DNA of 64,000 nt, from the NCBI GenBank assembly GCA_000433455.1, contig HF992497.1:1-64000 (forward strand). Direction: 5' to 3'. Positions 44,715 to 54,672 of this stretch are shown here, one piece after another (position 1 is the first letter of the stretch; each line of letters begins with the position of its first letter). Under the pieces are notes generated by a model. It was not told where the DNA came from and did no database searches. It saw only the letters and a program-made list of their open reading frames with translations. Source of the DNA: Mycoplasma sp. CAG:877 (lineage in GTDB: Bacteria > Bacillota_I > Bacilli_A > RF39 > UBA660). The position numbers and the translations under genes were made by a program.

Positions 44715-47700
44715 TTATTCCATAAATTGATCTTCTAGTTTTTCTAATGGTTCATCATCCATAAATTCTGTTTTTAATTCATAGTCAACATCACGATAAT
44801 TCTTAGCTCCAGTACCTGCTGGAATTAATTTACCAATAATAACATTTTCTTTTAATCCAGATAACGGATCAACTTTTCCCTTAATAGCGGCATCTGTTAA
44901 AATTCTAGTTGTCTCTTGGAATGATGCAGCTGATAAGAATGAATCAGTCTCAAGCGCAGCCTTAGTAATACCAAGTAATAGTGGAACCCCACGTGCTGGT
45001 TTTTTACCTTTAATAACTGCATCTTTATTACCATCTGTAAATTCACGGAAGTTAACTAAACTACCTGGTAAGAATCTTGTATCACCAGATTCAACAATTC
45101 TAATCTTAGAAATCATACGTCTAGCAATAACTTCGATATGTTTATCTGAAATATCAACACCTTGAGAACGGTATGTATTTTGAACTTCTTTTAAGATATA
45201 TTCTTGTGTTGTTAATGGATCTGTAACTGCAAGTAATTCTTTAGGGCTAATAGCACCTTCAGTAAGTCTATCTCCACAGTGTACCTCAGTTCCTTTATCA
45301 ACACATAATTTAGCACCATAATTAGTTACATGTTCTTTTGTCTCTAATTTATTAGTAATACTAATCTTGTATTTACCATGGTCTTCTTTAATCTTAGAAA
45401 CTGTACCATCAATCTCAGCAATAGTTGCTTTTCCTTTTGGATTACGAGCTTCAAATAACTCTTGTACACGAGGAAGACCTTGAGTGATATCTTCAACACC
45501 TGCAACACCACCAGTATGGAATGTACGCATTGTAAGCTGAGTACCAGGTTCACCAATTGATTGAGCAGCCATAACACCTACAGCTTCTCCTATTTCAACT
45601 AAGTTACCTGTTGCTAAGTTACGTCCATAACATTTTTGACATACACCATTTACTGTACCACAAGTTAAAATTGTACGAATTTCTACTTCTTTAACACCTG
45701 CAGCAATTACTTTATCAGCTAGGGACTCAGTAATCATTTGTAATTTATCAACAATAACTTCTTTAGTTTCAGGATTAATAATCTTCTTATTAGCAAATCT
45801 ACCAATAATACGATCTCTTAAACTTTCAATAACTGAACCAGTCTTTTCGTTGATAAAGTCATGTACTACAACACCCTGGTCAGTACCACAATCTTCTTCA
45901 CGAACGATCATATCTTGACTAACATCAACTAAACGACGAGTTAAGTATCCAGAGTCTGCAGTCTTTAAAGCTGTATCTGCTAAACCTTTACGAGTACCAT
46001 GTGTAGATAAGAAGAATTCAGCAACAGATAATCCTTCAATGAAGTTTGAAAGAACTGGAATTTCTACTGAAGAACCATCTGGTTTTGCCATGATACCACG
46101 CATACCAGCAACTTGAGTAAAGTTAGAAATGTTACCACGAGCCTTAGAATGCATCATCATGAAGATTGGATTATCAACATCACTCTTAGCTATTTCTTCA
46201 AGTTCTGCTTGAACTTGATCCTTAGCAGCATTCCAAGTTTCAATTACTTTATTGTAACGTTCCTCTTCAGTAATTAAACCACGTTTATACTGTTTATTGA
46301 TCTTATCAACTAATTTTTGACTTTCAGCAACAACTTCATTCTTATGCTTACTAGTAACAACATCAGCCATACTAACAGTAATACCTGCTAAAGTTGAATA
46401 TTTGAAACCTAAGTCTTTTAAGTTATCAAGCATTGTAGAAGTCTCAGTAGTTTTATAACGTTTAAATACTTGAGCAATTATCTTTTCTAATGTACCCTTT
46501 GCAAAAGGCTTTACTAATGGCATTTCTTTAATAGCCTCAGGTATATTAGTACCCTTCTCTAAGAAATACTTATTAGGAGTAATATTAGAAATATTATCAT
46601 CTGTTGGTTCATTTATAAAAGCAAATGAATCAGGTAAGATTTCATTAAATTTAATTTTACCAACAGTAGTAACTAAGTATTTACCTTTTTGACTCTCAGT
46701 AAATAATTTATATTTGAATGAATCAACTGGTACTGCAATTCTTGCATGTAAAGTTAATTCTCTACGTTCATAAGCCATTAAAGCTTCATTTGTATTCTTA
46801 AATACTCTTCCTTCTCCAACTTCTCCAGCCTTTTCCATAGTTATATAGTAGTTACCTAAAACCATGTCTTGTGATGGAGTAACGATTGGATCTCCTGATT
46901 TTGGATGAAGAATATTGTTAGAACCAAGCATTAATAATCTTGCTTCAGCTTGTGCTTCTTCTGATAATGGAACGTGTACAGCCATCTGGTCACCATCGAA
47001 GTCTGCATTGAATGCTGGACAAACCAATGGGTGTAGACGAATTGCCTTTCCACCAACTAAGATTGGTTCAAATGCTTGAATACCTAATCTATGTAATGTA
47101 GGAGCACGGTTAAGCATAACTGGATGCTCTTTAATTACTTCTTCAACAACATCCCAAACAACAGGATCTTGATTTTCAATTAATCTCTTAGCAGCTTTAA
47201 TATTATGAGCGATATCTTTAGAAACTAAACCATGAATAACATGTGGTTTAAATAATTCCAAAGCCATTTCTTTAGGAATACCACATTGATACATTTTTAA
47301 ACTTGGTCCAACAACGATAACTGAACGGCCAGAATAATCAACACGTTTTCCTAATAAGTTTTGACGGAAACGACCTTGTTTACCTTTTAACATACTAGAT
47401 AATGATTTTAAAGGTCTATTCCCTGCTCCTGTTACACTTCTACCACGACGTCCATTATCAAATAATGAGTCAACAGCTTCTTGTAACATACGTTTTTCAT
47501 TTTGAATAATGATAGTTGGAGCTCCTAAATCAATAAGTTTCTTTAAACGATTATTACGGTTAATAACACGACGATATAAATCATTCAAATCACTAGTAGC
47601 AAATCTACCACCATCAAGTTGAATCATTGGTCTTAATTCTGGTGGAATAACTGGAATACAATCCATAATCATCCATTCAGGTTTATTACCAGATGTATAG

Positions 47701-48347
47701 AAAGCATCTAAAACATCAAGTCTCTTAAGTAATCTAGTTCTCTTTTGACCTTGAGCAGTCTCAAGTTCTTTAGTAATTTCATCGATTTCTTTCTTTAAAT
47801 CAACTTTCTTTAATAGTTCTTTAATAGCTTCTGCACCCATACCAACTCTAAAACCAGTACCATATTTTTCATAATAAGCACGATATTCTTTTTCAGATAA
47901 AGTTTGCTTATTTTCAAGTGGTGCATTACCTTTATCAATAACTACATAACTAACAAAGTATAATACTTCCTCCAAATCCCTTGGACTCATATCAAGTACA
48001 AGTCCCATACGAGAAGGAACACCCTTAAAGAACCAAATATGAGATACTGGAGTTGCTAACTCAATATGTCCCATACGTTCACGACGAACTTTAGAACGAG
48101 TAACTTCAACTCCACATCTATCACATACTATATTTTTATAACGAACTCTCTTATATTTACCACAAGCACATTCAAAGTCCTTAGTTGGTCCAAATATCTT
48201 TTCACAGAAAAGTCCATCTCTTTCAGGTCTAAGTGTACGATAATTGATAGTTTCAGGTTTTTTTACTTCTCCATAAGACCATTCACGAATTTTTTCAGGA
48301 GAAGCGATACCAATTTTTAATGCATCAAATTTATTTACCTCTATCAT
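44715..48347 (-). CDS. rpoC: RNA polymerase subunit beta-prime
   Basis: 1210 residues. The N-terminal zinc finger CACGKYKRVRYKNIVCDRC, the catalytic NADFDGDQMAVH with three Mg-binding Asp, and the trigger-loop region (MAAQSIGEPGTQLTMRTFHTGG) are all present. The chain ends acidic (KTEFMDDEPLEKLEDQFME). Its ATG shares a base with the rpoB stop (TAATG), so the two are translated together. A strong terminator follows. Confidence 0.99.
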   Translation of the reverse strand: MIEVNKFDALKIGIASPEKIREWSYGEVKKPETINYRTLRPERDGLFCEKIFGPTKDFECACGKYKRVRYKNIVCDRCGVEVTRSKVRRERMGHIELATPVSHIWFFKGVPSRMGLVLDMSPRDLEEVLYFVSYVVIDKGNAPLENKQTLSEKEYRAYYEKYGTGFRVGMGAEAIKELLKKVDLKKEIDEITKELETAQGQKRTRLLKRLDVLDAFYTSGNKPEWMIMDCIPVIPPELRPMIQLDGGRFATSDLNDLYRRVINRNNRLKKLIDLGAPTIIIQNEKRMLQEAVDSLFDNGRRGRSVTGAGNRPLKSLSSMLKGKQGRFRQNLLGKRVDYSGRSVIVVGPSLKMYQCGIPKEMALELFKPHVIHGLVSKDIAHNIKAAKRLIENQDPVVWDVVEEVIKEHPVMLNRAPTLHRLGIQAFEPILVGGKAIRLHPLVCPAFNADFDGDQMAVHVPLSEEAQAEARLLMLGSNNILHPKSGDPIVTPSQDMVLGNYYITMEKAGEVGEGRVFKNTNEALMAYERRELTLHARIAVPVDSFKYKLFTESQKGKYLVTTVGKIKFNEILPDSFAFINEPTDDNISNITPNKYFLEKGTNIPEAIKEMPLVKPFAKGTLEKIIAQVFKRYKTTETSTMLDNLKDLGFKYSTLAGITVSMADVVTSKHKNEVVAESQKLVDKINKQYKRGLITEEERYNKVIETWNAAKDQVQAELEEIAKSDVDNPIFMMMHSKARGNISNFTQVAGMRGIMAKPDGSSVEIPVLSNFIEGLSVAEFFLSTHGTRKGLADTALKTADSGYLTRRLVDVSQDMIVREEDCGTDQGVVVHDFINEKTGSVIESLRDRIIGRFANKKIINPETKEVIVDKLQMITESLADKVIAAGVKEVEIRTILTCGTVNGVCQKCYGRNLATGNLVEIGEAVGVMAAQSIGEPGTQLTMRTFHTGGVAGVEDITQGLPRVQELFEARNPKGKATIAEIDGTVSKIKEDHGKYKISITNKLETKEHVTNYGAKLCVDKGTEVHCGDRLTEGAISPKELLAVTDPLTTQEYILKEVQNTYRSQGVDISDKHIEVIARRMISKIRIVESGDTRFLPGSLVNFREFTDGNKDAVIKGKKPARGVPLLLGITKAALETDSFLSAASFQETTRILTDAAIKGKVDPLSGLKENVIIGKLIPAGTGAKNYRDVDYELKTEFMDDEPLEKLEDQFME

Positions 48348-51300
48348 TAAAACTCAGCTCCTTCCTCAAAATCTTCATTCTCATCAAATTCATCACTCAT
48401 AAAATCATCATAATTTTCACCAAAATCTGGTTCTTCATCCTCTTCATCTTCTTCGTCATCATCAGAATAATCATCTTCTAATGAATCGTCTGAAGAATCA
48501 GGCATTAAATCAGGAACTGGAGTAGATTCAAACTCTTCTATACTTGAGTTATTATCTTCTCTATCCTCAGCTTCTTCTATTTCTTTTAACTGTAATGTTT
48601 CACCATTATCATTAATTATAGAAATATCAAGTCCTAAAGCTTGGAACTCTTTCATTAATACTCTAAATGATTCTGGAACACCAGCTTGATTAATTTCTTG
48701 ACCTTTAATAATTGATTCATAAACTTTAACACGTCCAATTACATCATCTGATTTAACTGTTAAAATTTCTTGTAATGTATGAGCAGCACCATATGCATAT
48801 AATGCCCAAACTTCCATTTCACCAAATCTCTGTCCACCGAATTGAGCTTTACCACCAAGTGGTTGTTGTGTAACTAATGAGTAAGGTCCAGTAGAACGAG
48901 CATGTAATTTATCATCAACCATGTGATGTAATTTAATCATATACATTACACCAACAGCGATTCTATGATCAAATGGATCACCTGTACGACCATCATATAG
49001 AACAGTCTTACCATCTTCATCCATTCCTGCTTCCTTCATCATATCTTTAATATCACTAATATGAGCACCATCGAATACTGGAGTAGCAATATGTACACCA
49101 AGTTTTTTACAAGCCATACCCATATGGATTTCAAGAATCTGTCCAAAGTTCATACGAGAAGGAACACCTTGTGGATTTAACATAATATCAACTGGAGTAC
49201 CATCTGGTAAATATGGCATATCTTCTTGTGGAAGAATAAGTGAAATAACACCCTTATTACCATGACGTCCAGACATCTTATCTCCAACTTGAATCTTACG
49301 TTTTTGAATTATATAAACACGAATTACTTTACTAACACCAGCAGGTAATTCATCATTATCTTTACGAGAATAAATCTTAATATCATGAACGATACCATCA
49401 CCACCATGTGGAACACGTAATGATGTATCACGAACTTCACGAGTCTTCTCACCAAAGATTGCATGTAGTAATTTTTCCTCAGAAGTAAGTTCAGCCATAC
49501 CCTTAGGAGTAACTTTACCAACTAAGATATCTCCTTCTCTAACTTCTGTACCAATAGTAATAATACCATTTTCATCCAAATTACGACGAGCCTCTTCAGA
49601 AACATTAGGAATATCTCTTGTAATTTCTTCGGGTCCTAATTTAGTTTCACGACATTGCATCTCATAATCTTCAAGATGTAATGAAGTAAATTTATCATCT
49701 TTAACCAAATTTTCATTTAAGATAACAGCATCCTCATAGTTATAACCATTAAATGTCATGAAAGCAACTGTCATATTCTTACCTAAAGCAAGTTCTCCCT
49801 TATCAGTAGAGTTACCATCAGCAAGAATAGTCTTATCAGCTTTAACAACATCACCAGGATGAACTATAGGTCTTTGATGTGAACAAATACTAGAGTTTGC
49901 TAATTCGAAGTTCTGTAATCTATAAGTTTCTTTTCCTTCTTTAGTCTTAACAACTACCTTCTTAGCATCTGCATATTCAACAATACCATCGTTTTTAGCA
50001 ACAACTTCAACACCAGAATCCTTAGCAGCTATATATTCAACACCAGTTCCAACAAATGGAGCCTCAGTCTTAATTAATGGCATAGCCTGACGTTGCATGT
50101 TAGCACCCATTGAAGCACGAGTCGCATCATCATGCTCTAGGAATGGAATACAACTTGTTGTAACTGAAACAACTTGTTGTGGACTAACGTCAATATAATC
50201 AACTTGTTCAGGTTTTGCTAAAATATTTTCACCACGGAAACGAGCATTAACTTGTTCACTTATAATTTTATTGTTTTCATCAGTTTCAACTGTAGATTGT
50301 GAAATAATATAATCAAGTTCTTCATCTGCAGTTAAGTAATGTACATCATCAGTAATTTGACAATCTACTACTTTACGATATGGAGACATAACGAAACCAT
50401 ACTCATCAATCTTTGCATAACTAGCAAGTGAAGTAATAAGTCCAATGTTTGGTCCTTCAGGAGACTCAATTGGACAAATACGTCCATAGTGAGAACTATT
50501 AACGTCACGTACTTCAACACCAGCACGATCACGAGAAAGTCCACCAGGTCCTAATGCAGAAAGACGACGTTTATTAGTAAGTTCAGCAATAGGATTTGTT
50601 TGATCCATGAATTGTGATAATTGTGAACTACCAAAGAATTCTTTCATAGCAGCAGTAACTGGACGAATATTAATTAAAGTCTTAGGAGTAACTTCTTCCA
50701 TTTCTTGAGTAGTCATTCTCTCACGAACAACTCTCTCCATTCTAGAAACACCAATTCTAAATTGATTTTGTAAAAGTTCTCCAACTTGACGAATACGTCT
50801 ATTTCCTAAATGGTCAATTTCATCAAAGTTTCCTACCCCTTGTAATAAATTTAAGTAATAAGATACAGATGCATAAACATCAGAAATAGTTAAACGTTTA
50901 ACTTCAATACTTTGATCATTTCCAATAACATCAAGTTTCTTTTTCTTATCATTAGGACTAAAGATCTTAACGATTTGTACTTTGTTATATTGGTCTAATT
51001 CTTCATTAACTTTAACTTCAGTTAAACCAAACCCATTAGCTAATGCCTCTTTTAAGATATCCATATTAGCCTTAGTTATTTGAGTTCCCTTCTCTAAAAC
51101 AACTTCACCATTATTAGTAATATCTTCAGCAATAACTTGATTTAATAAACGATCTGCTACATTTAATTTACGATTAAATTTATAACGACCAACTTTTGCT
51201 AAATCATATCTAAATTCATCAAAGAATCTAGTAATGATTTGGTTCTTAGAAGAATCAAGTGTAACTGGTTCTCCTGGTCTTAATTTTTCATAAATTTCGA

Positions 51301-52000
51301 TTAATGCTTCATCTGTATTCTTAGTAGAATCTTTAGCAATAGTATTCTTTAAATACTCATCTTCACCAAACATCTTAAAGATATCTTCATCAGTAGATAA
51401 TCCAAATGCTCTAAGTAAAGTAGTTAAAGTTACTTTTCTAGTACGATCAATACGTACATATAATACATCTCTAGCATCAGTCTCAAACTCTAACCAAGTA
51501 CCACGAGTTGGTATGATTTGAGAAGTAATTAATTCACGACCAGACTTATCAATCTCACGATTAAAGTATACACTTGGAGAACGAACTAATTGTGAAACGA
51601 TAACACGTTCAGCACCATTAATTACAAATGTACCAGAATCTGTCATCATAGGCATATCACCCATGAAGATTTCTTGTTCTTTTACTTCACCTGTCTCACG
51701 GTTAAATAAACGAACTTCAACTCTTAATGGAGCAGCATAAGTACTCTCACGATCTTTACTTTCTTTAATTGAATATCTTGGTTCATCAAAATGATAATCT
51801 CCAAATTCAAGTGATAAAGTTCCAGAGAAATTCTCTACTGGAAATAGATCTTCAAATACTTCTTTTATTCCTGTATCAAGGAACCATTTGTATGATTTTT
51901 TTTGAATTTCCAACAAATCTTTTAATTCGTAGGTATTTCTAATTTTAGAGAAATTTCTTCTCTCACGGTAGTCACCTGATTTTACTATTTTATATGACAC
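48347..52000 (-). CDS. rpoB: RNA polymerase subunit beta, natural Asn in rifampicin pocket
   Basis: 1217 residues covering the whole beta subunit. The rifampicin region reads SSQLSQFMDQ...ELTNKRRLSALGPGG: the residue matching E. coli His526 is Asn476, while the Asp516 and Ser531 equivalents are unchanged. Asn at this place is the known natural basis of rifampicin resistance in mollicutes. The C-terminal 90 residues are extremely acidic (DDDEEDEEDEEPDF...). A promoter stands just upstream, right after the rsmC stop. The gene overlaps rpoC by one base. Confidence 0.99.
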   Translation of the reverse strand: MSYKIVKSGDYRERRNFSKIRNTYELKDLLEIQKKSYKWFLDTGIKEVFEDLFPVENFSGTLSLEFGDYHFDEPRYSIKESKDRESTYAAPLRVEVRLFNRETGEVKEQEIFMGDMPMMTDSGTFVINGAERVIVSQLVRSPSVYFNREIDKSGRELITSQIIPTRGTWLEFETDARDVLYVRIDRTRKVTLTTLLRAFGLSTDEDIFKMFGEDEYLKNTIAKDSTKNTDEALIEIYEKLRPGEPVTLDSSKNQIITRFFDEFRYDLAKVGRYKFNRKLNVADRLLNQVIAEDITNNGEVVLEKGTQITKANMDILKEALANGFGLTEVKVNEELDQYNKVQIVKIFSPNDKKKKLDVIGNDQSIEVKRLTISDVYASVSYYLNLLQGVGNFDEIDHLGNRRIRQVGELLQNQFRIGVSRMERVVRERMTTQEMEEVTPKTLINIRPVTAAMKEFFGSSQLSQFMDQTNPIAELTNKRRLSALGPGGLSRDRAGVEVRDVNSSHYGRICPIESPEGPNIGLITSLASYAKIDEYGFVMSPYRKVVDCQITDDVHYLTADEELDYIISQSTVETDENNKIISEQVNARFRGENILAKPEQVDYIDVSPQQVVSVTTSCIPFLEHDDATRASMGANMQRQAMPLIKTEAPFVGTGVEYIAAKDSGVEVVAKNDGIVEYADAKKVVVKTKEGKETYRLQNFELANSSICSHQRPIVHPGDVVKADKTILADGNSTDKGELALGKNMTVAFMTFNGYNYEDAVILNENLVKDDKFTSLHLEDYEMQCRETKLGPEEITRDIPNVSEEARRNLDENGIITIGTEVREGDILVGKVTPKGMAELTSEEKLLHAIFGEKTREVRDTSLRVPHGGDGIVHDIKIYSRKDNDELPAGVSKVIRVYIIQKRKIQVGDKMSGRHGNKGVISLILPQEDMPYLPDGTPVDIMLNPQGVPSRMNFGQILEIHMGMACKKLGVHIATPVFDGAHISDIKDMMKEAGMDEDGKTVLYDGRTGDPFDHRIAVGVMYMIKLHHMVDDKLHARSTGPYSLVTQQPLGGKAQFGGQRFGEMEVWALYAYGAAHTLQEILTVKSDDVIGRVKVYESIIKGQEINQAGVPESFRVLMKEFQALGLDISIINDNGETLQLKEIEEAEDREDNNSSIEEFESTPVPDLMPDSSDDSLEDDYSDDDEEDEEDEEPDFGENYDDFMSDEFDENEDFEEGAEF

Positions 52001-52067
52001 TCTTTTTCACCCCACACAATATTTTTTCTGATAGATTTTTGTTAATAAAACAAAGTCAGCAACCTAT

Positions 52068-52096
52068 ATTATCTACTTAAGATAATAACTTGTCAA
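52068..52096 (-). promoter_or_regulatory. Promoter of rpoBC
   Basis: On the minus strand TTGACA (52091-52096), a 17-bp spacer and GATAAT (52068-52073), starting directly behind the rsmC stop codon. Confidence 0.8.
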
Positions 52097-52681
52097 TTAC
52101 AAACTACATTTAATTATAAAAAATCCTTTACTCTTTTCCAATATATCAACATTGTATATTTTCTTTAAGTCGATAATTAGCGATTTTGCGCCCTGCTCCT
52201 TACGAATAACTAAGAAGAGTTTTCCATCTTCTTCTAAGTGATTCTTTGCATTCATCACTATATCATAGACTATTTTTTTACCAGCCCTTATCGGAGGATT
52301 AGTAACTATAGTAGAGTACTTTGATTTAACATTTTCATAAACATTACTTTCAAAGACATCTACATTAGAAACGCCATTCTCCTTTGCGTTTCTAACAGCT
52401 AGATGCATAGCACGTAAGTTAACATCTACCATATCAACATGTGCTCCAGTAAGTTTACTTATAACAATACCAAAAACTCCATAACCGCAACCCATATCAA
52501 GAATTTTGCCTCCAACCTCTTCAAGCGGGATTGTCTCAAGAAGAAGTCTACTGCCAAAATCCAAACCGTCTTTTGAAAAAACACCATTATCAGTTAAAAA
52601 TGTAAACTTGTGTCCTAGTACAAAACATTCAGTCTTTCGAACATTACTAGGTAATTTCTCGTTAGTAAAATATTGTCCCAT
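52097..52681 (-). CDS. RsmC-like 16S rRNA guanine methyltransferase (YbxB)
   Basis: 194 residues from the ATG at 52681 with GGAGA upstream. The SAM-binding motif I is ILDMGCGYGVFGI and the catalytic-site motif is TNPPIRAGKK, typical of RsmC (m2G1207) and of Bacillus YbxB, which lies in the same rplL-rpoB position. It should methylate 16S rRNA. A promoter (52752-52780) and a terminator-like hairpin in its leader give it separate control from rplL. Confidence 0.92.
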   Translation of the reverse strand: MGQYFTNEKLPSNVRKTECFVLGHKFTFLTDNGVFSKDGLDFGSRLLLETIPLEEVGGKILDMGCGYGVFGIVISKLTGAHVDMVDVNLRAMHLAVRNAKENGVSNVDVFESNVYENVKSKYSTIVTNPPIRAGKKIVYDIVMNAKNHLEEDGKLFLVIRKEQGAKSLIIDLKKIYNVDILEKSKGFFIIKCSL

Positions 52682-52692
52682 TTTTAATCTCC

Positions 52693-52739
52693 TTAAAAAA
52701 AGAAAGAAGAAAACCATTATAAAAATATCAGTTTTCTTC
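52693..52739 (-). promoter_or_regulatory. Attenuator-like hairpin in the rsmC leader
   Basis: GAAGAAAAC / GTTTTCTTC (9 bp, extended by GAAA/TTTC) with a 16-base loop, followed by TTTCTTTTTTT on the minus strand, just before the rsmC ribosome site. It looks like an intrinsic terminator inside the leader. Confidence 0.55.
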
Positions 52740-52751
52740 CTTTCGAAACAT

Positions 52752-52780
52752 ATATTACAACAAAACAAAATATATGTCAA
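52752..52780 (-). promoter_or_regulatory. Promoter of rsmC
   Basis: On the minus strand TTGACA (52775-52780), a 17-bp spacer and TAATAT (52752-52757), located between the rplL terminator and rsmC. Confidence 0.7.
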
Positions 52781-52810
52781 ACATTTTTTTGTTTTTTTTA
52801 CGAAATTTTA

Positions 52811-52840
52811 CAAAAAAAGAGAAGTTAATTATTTAACTTC
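52811..52840 (-). terminator. Intrinsic terminator of rplJL
   Basis: GAAGTTAA / TTAACTTC hairpin overlapping the rplL stop codon, followed on the minus strand by CTTTTTTTG. Confidence 0.8.
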
Positions 52841-53197
52841 TACAGTAGCTCCAGCTTCTTCTAACTTAGCTTTAATTTCATCAGCTTCAGCTTTAGCAAT
52901 GTTTTCTTTAACAACACCGTTTGAATCAACGATATCTTTAGACTCTTTTAATCCTAAACCAGTAATTTCTTTAACAACTTTAATAACTGCAACTTTAGCA
53001 GCACCAGCATCAGCTATTGAAACAGTAACTGTACTTGGTCCTTCATCAGCAGTAGCTCCAGCAGCTGGTGCAGCAACAGCAACAGCACTTGGATCTACAC
53101 CAAATTCTTCTTTCATTGCATCTACTAATTCCTTAATTTCTAATAAATTCATTTCTTTTAAACTACTGATAAATTCGTCTCTTGTTAATTTAGCCAT
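52829..53197 (-). CDS. rplL: Large ribosomal subunit protein L7/L12
   Basis: 122 residues: N-terminal dimerisation helix (about 1-30), an Ala/Gly-rich hinge (VAVAAPAAGATADEG) and the globular factor-binding domain (KVAVIKVVKEITGLGLKESKDIVD). Standard length and order. It recruits translation GTPases. A terminator overlaps the stop codon. Confidence 0.99.
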   Translation of the reverse strand: MAKLTRDEFISSLKEMNLLEIKELVDAMKEEFGVDPSAVAVAAPAAGATADEGPSTVTVSIADAGAAKVAVIKVVKEITGLGLKESKDIVDSNGVVKENIAKAEADEIKAKLEEAGATVEVK

Positions 53198-53235
53198 TTT
53201 CCTATTCCTCCTATAATTATATTTTAATTTTTAAA

Positions 53236-53727
53236 TTAATCTTCTTTTTGTTGACTATATAAGTCTAAGCAGATTGATAAGTCTCTTGCGATACCCATCA
53301 TACCACCAGCAAGCATAGTAAGTAGACCTTCTCTTGATGGTATAGTAGCATATTCTGCTAACTTAGCTTGATCAGCTTTCTCTCCATCTACAATCCCTAC
53401 TTTTAAAACTAATGCTGGATGACTTTTAGCAAAATCAGATAAAATCTTAATTGGTGCTATTTGATCAGTACCAAATGCAAAAGCACTAGGTCCATTTAAA
53501 GAATCATTTAAGTCTATGCCTAATTCATTAAAAGCACGAGCCATTAAAGTATTCTTATAAACTTTGTAATCAGAATCAGATTCTCTTAATTTGATACGTA
53601 ATTCTTTAGCTTCACTATCAGTCATACCACGATAATCGAATAAAACGATAGTAGTTGCACCTTGAACACGATCTTTAATCTCATCAATTACACCTTGTTT
53701 TTGCTTTAAGATTGCTTCACTTGCCAT
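53236..53727 (-). CDS. rplJ: Large ribosomal subunit protein L10
   Basis: 163 residues from the ATG at 53727 (AGGAGGTG upstream). Motifs VLFDYRGMTDSEAKELRIKLRE and VYKNTLMARAF are typical of L10, and its C-terminal helices carry the L7/L12 dimers. It binds its own mRNA leader to control rplJL, and that leader is present at 53745-53865. Confidence 0.98.
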   Translation of the reverse strand: MASEAILKQKQGVIDEIKDRVQGATTIVLFDYRGMTDSEAKELRIKLRESDSDYKVYKNTLMARAFNELGIDLNDSLNGPSAFAFGTDQIAPIKILSDFAKSHPALVLKVGIVDGEKADQAKLAEYATIPSREGLLTMLAGGMMGIARDLSICLDLYSQQKED

Positions 53728-53744
53728 AAAACACCTCCTCATTA

Positions 53745-53865
53745 TTTATGTAAGGATGCCATAAAAAAGTTTCTTAAACATAGACATCCAAGAAACTTTT
53801 CATACTAATTAAAGTCCTCGGTAGGATTTACATCAACACCTACTGTCTATGGCACCAACAAATTG
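53745..53865 (-). promoter_or_regulatory. L10 ribosomal protein leader
   Basis: The minus strand has the L10-leader features GTAGGTGTTGATGTAAATCC-TACCGAGGAC and a following AAGTTTCTTG...CAAGAAACTT-type stem (AAGTTTCTT / AAGAAACTT), ending 18 bases before rplJ. It is preceded by a perfect promoter. L10 (with L7/L12) bound here should lower its own synthesis. Confidence 0.9.
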
Positions 53866-53870
53866 TCTTT

Positions 53871-53899
53871 ATTATAACTTATTAAATCCTATTTGTCAA
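53871..53899 (-). promoter_or_regulatory. Perfect consensus promoter of rplJL
   Basis: On the minus strand TTGACA (53894-53899), exactly 17 bp, TATAAT (53871-53876). The -35 box is inside the last codons of rplA. It starts the transcript at about 53864, at the first base of the L10 leader. Confidence 0.92.
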
Positions 53900-54584
53900 A
53901 GTTATTTTCAACTTTAATTCCAGGACCCATTGTAGAAGCTACAGAAATGTTCTTAACATAATCACCTTTAACTGTTGCAGGTCTTAATTTAATTATGTGT
54001 GTAACAAATGCATCTAAGTTAGCAAGTAAATCTTCATCTGAGAAAGATACTTTACCAATAATACCATGAATATTACCATAACTATCAGTTCTATATTCAA
54101 CACGTCCAGCTTTAACTTCTTCAACAGCTTTAGTAACGTCCATAGTAACTGTACCAGTCTTAGGGTTTGGCATTAAACCTTTAGGTCCTAAAACCTTACC
54201 TAATTTACCAAGTAATGGCATCATATCAGGTGTAGCAATCATAGTATCAAAATCAAACCAGTTTTCTTTTTCGATCTTTTCAAGCATATCTACATCACCA
54301 ACATAGTCAGCTCCTGCTTCTCTTGCTTGATTAGCCTTATCACCTTTAGCAATTACTAATACTTTCTTAGTCTTACCAGTTCCTTTAGGAAGTACGATTG
54401 CACCTCTTAATTGTTGATCTGCTTTTTTAGTATCAAGATTTAATCTCATAGCAACTTCAACAGATCCATCAAATGAACTAGTAGATGTTTCTTTAACTAA
54501 CTTAATAGCTTCTTCTTTAGTGTATACTTTATTCTTTTCTATTTTTGAAAGAGCTTCAGTATATTTCTTACTTCTTCTTTTCAT
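53889..54584 (-). CDS. rplA: Large ribosomal subunit protein L1
   Basis: 231 residues, with the family segment MPLLGKLGKVLGPKGLMPNPKTGTV at the RNA-binding domain. L1 forms the stalk at the E site and represses its own operon by binding the mRNA. The two structured leaders, before rplK and before rplA, are candidate targets. Its end contains the -35 box of the rplJL promoter. Confidence 0.98.
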   Translation of the reverse strand: MKRRSKKYTEALSKIEKNKVYTKEEAIKLVKETSTSSFDGSVEVAMRLNLDTKKADQQLRGAIVLPKGTGKTKKVLVIAKGDKANQAREAGADYVGDVDMLEKIEKENWFDFDTMIATPDMMPLLGKLGKVLGPKGLMPNPKTGTVTMDVTKAVEEVKAGRVEYRTDSYGNIHGIIGKVSFSDEDLLANLDAFVTHIIKLRPATVKGDYVKNISVASTMGPGIKVENNFDK

Positions 54585-54672
54585 TTTCTTTCCTCCTTAT
54601 GTGGTAAAAGCGGATTTATTTATTATCTAATTCCTTCCACATAGGTTAAACCTATATGATTAATTACTAGAA
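54585..54672 (-). promoter_or_regulatory. Structured rplK-rplA intergenic region
   Basis: On the minus strand ATAGGTTTAACCTAT forms one hairpin, and ATGTGG...CCACAT (6 bp) closes a second domain holding GAAGGAATTAGATAATAAATAAATCCGCTTTTA-type sequence. An enclosed stem starting GTGG resembles the rplK leader and could be an L1 binding site. No known family is assigned. Confidence 0.5.

Noticed and set aside
52506..53216. 236-residue plus-strand frame across rsmC and rplL
   Set aside because: It is opposite to two well-conserved genes and their control region; no ribosome site or family motifs.
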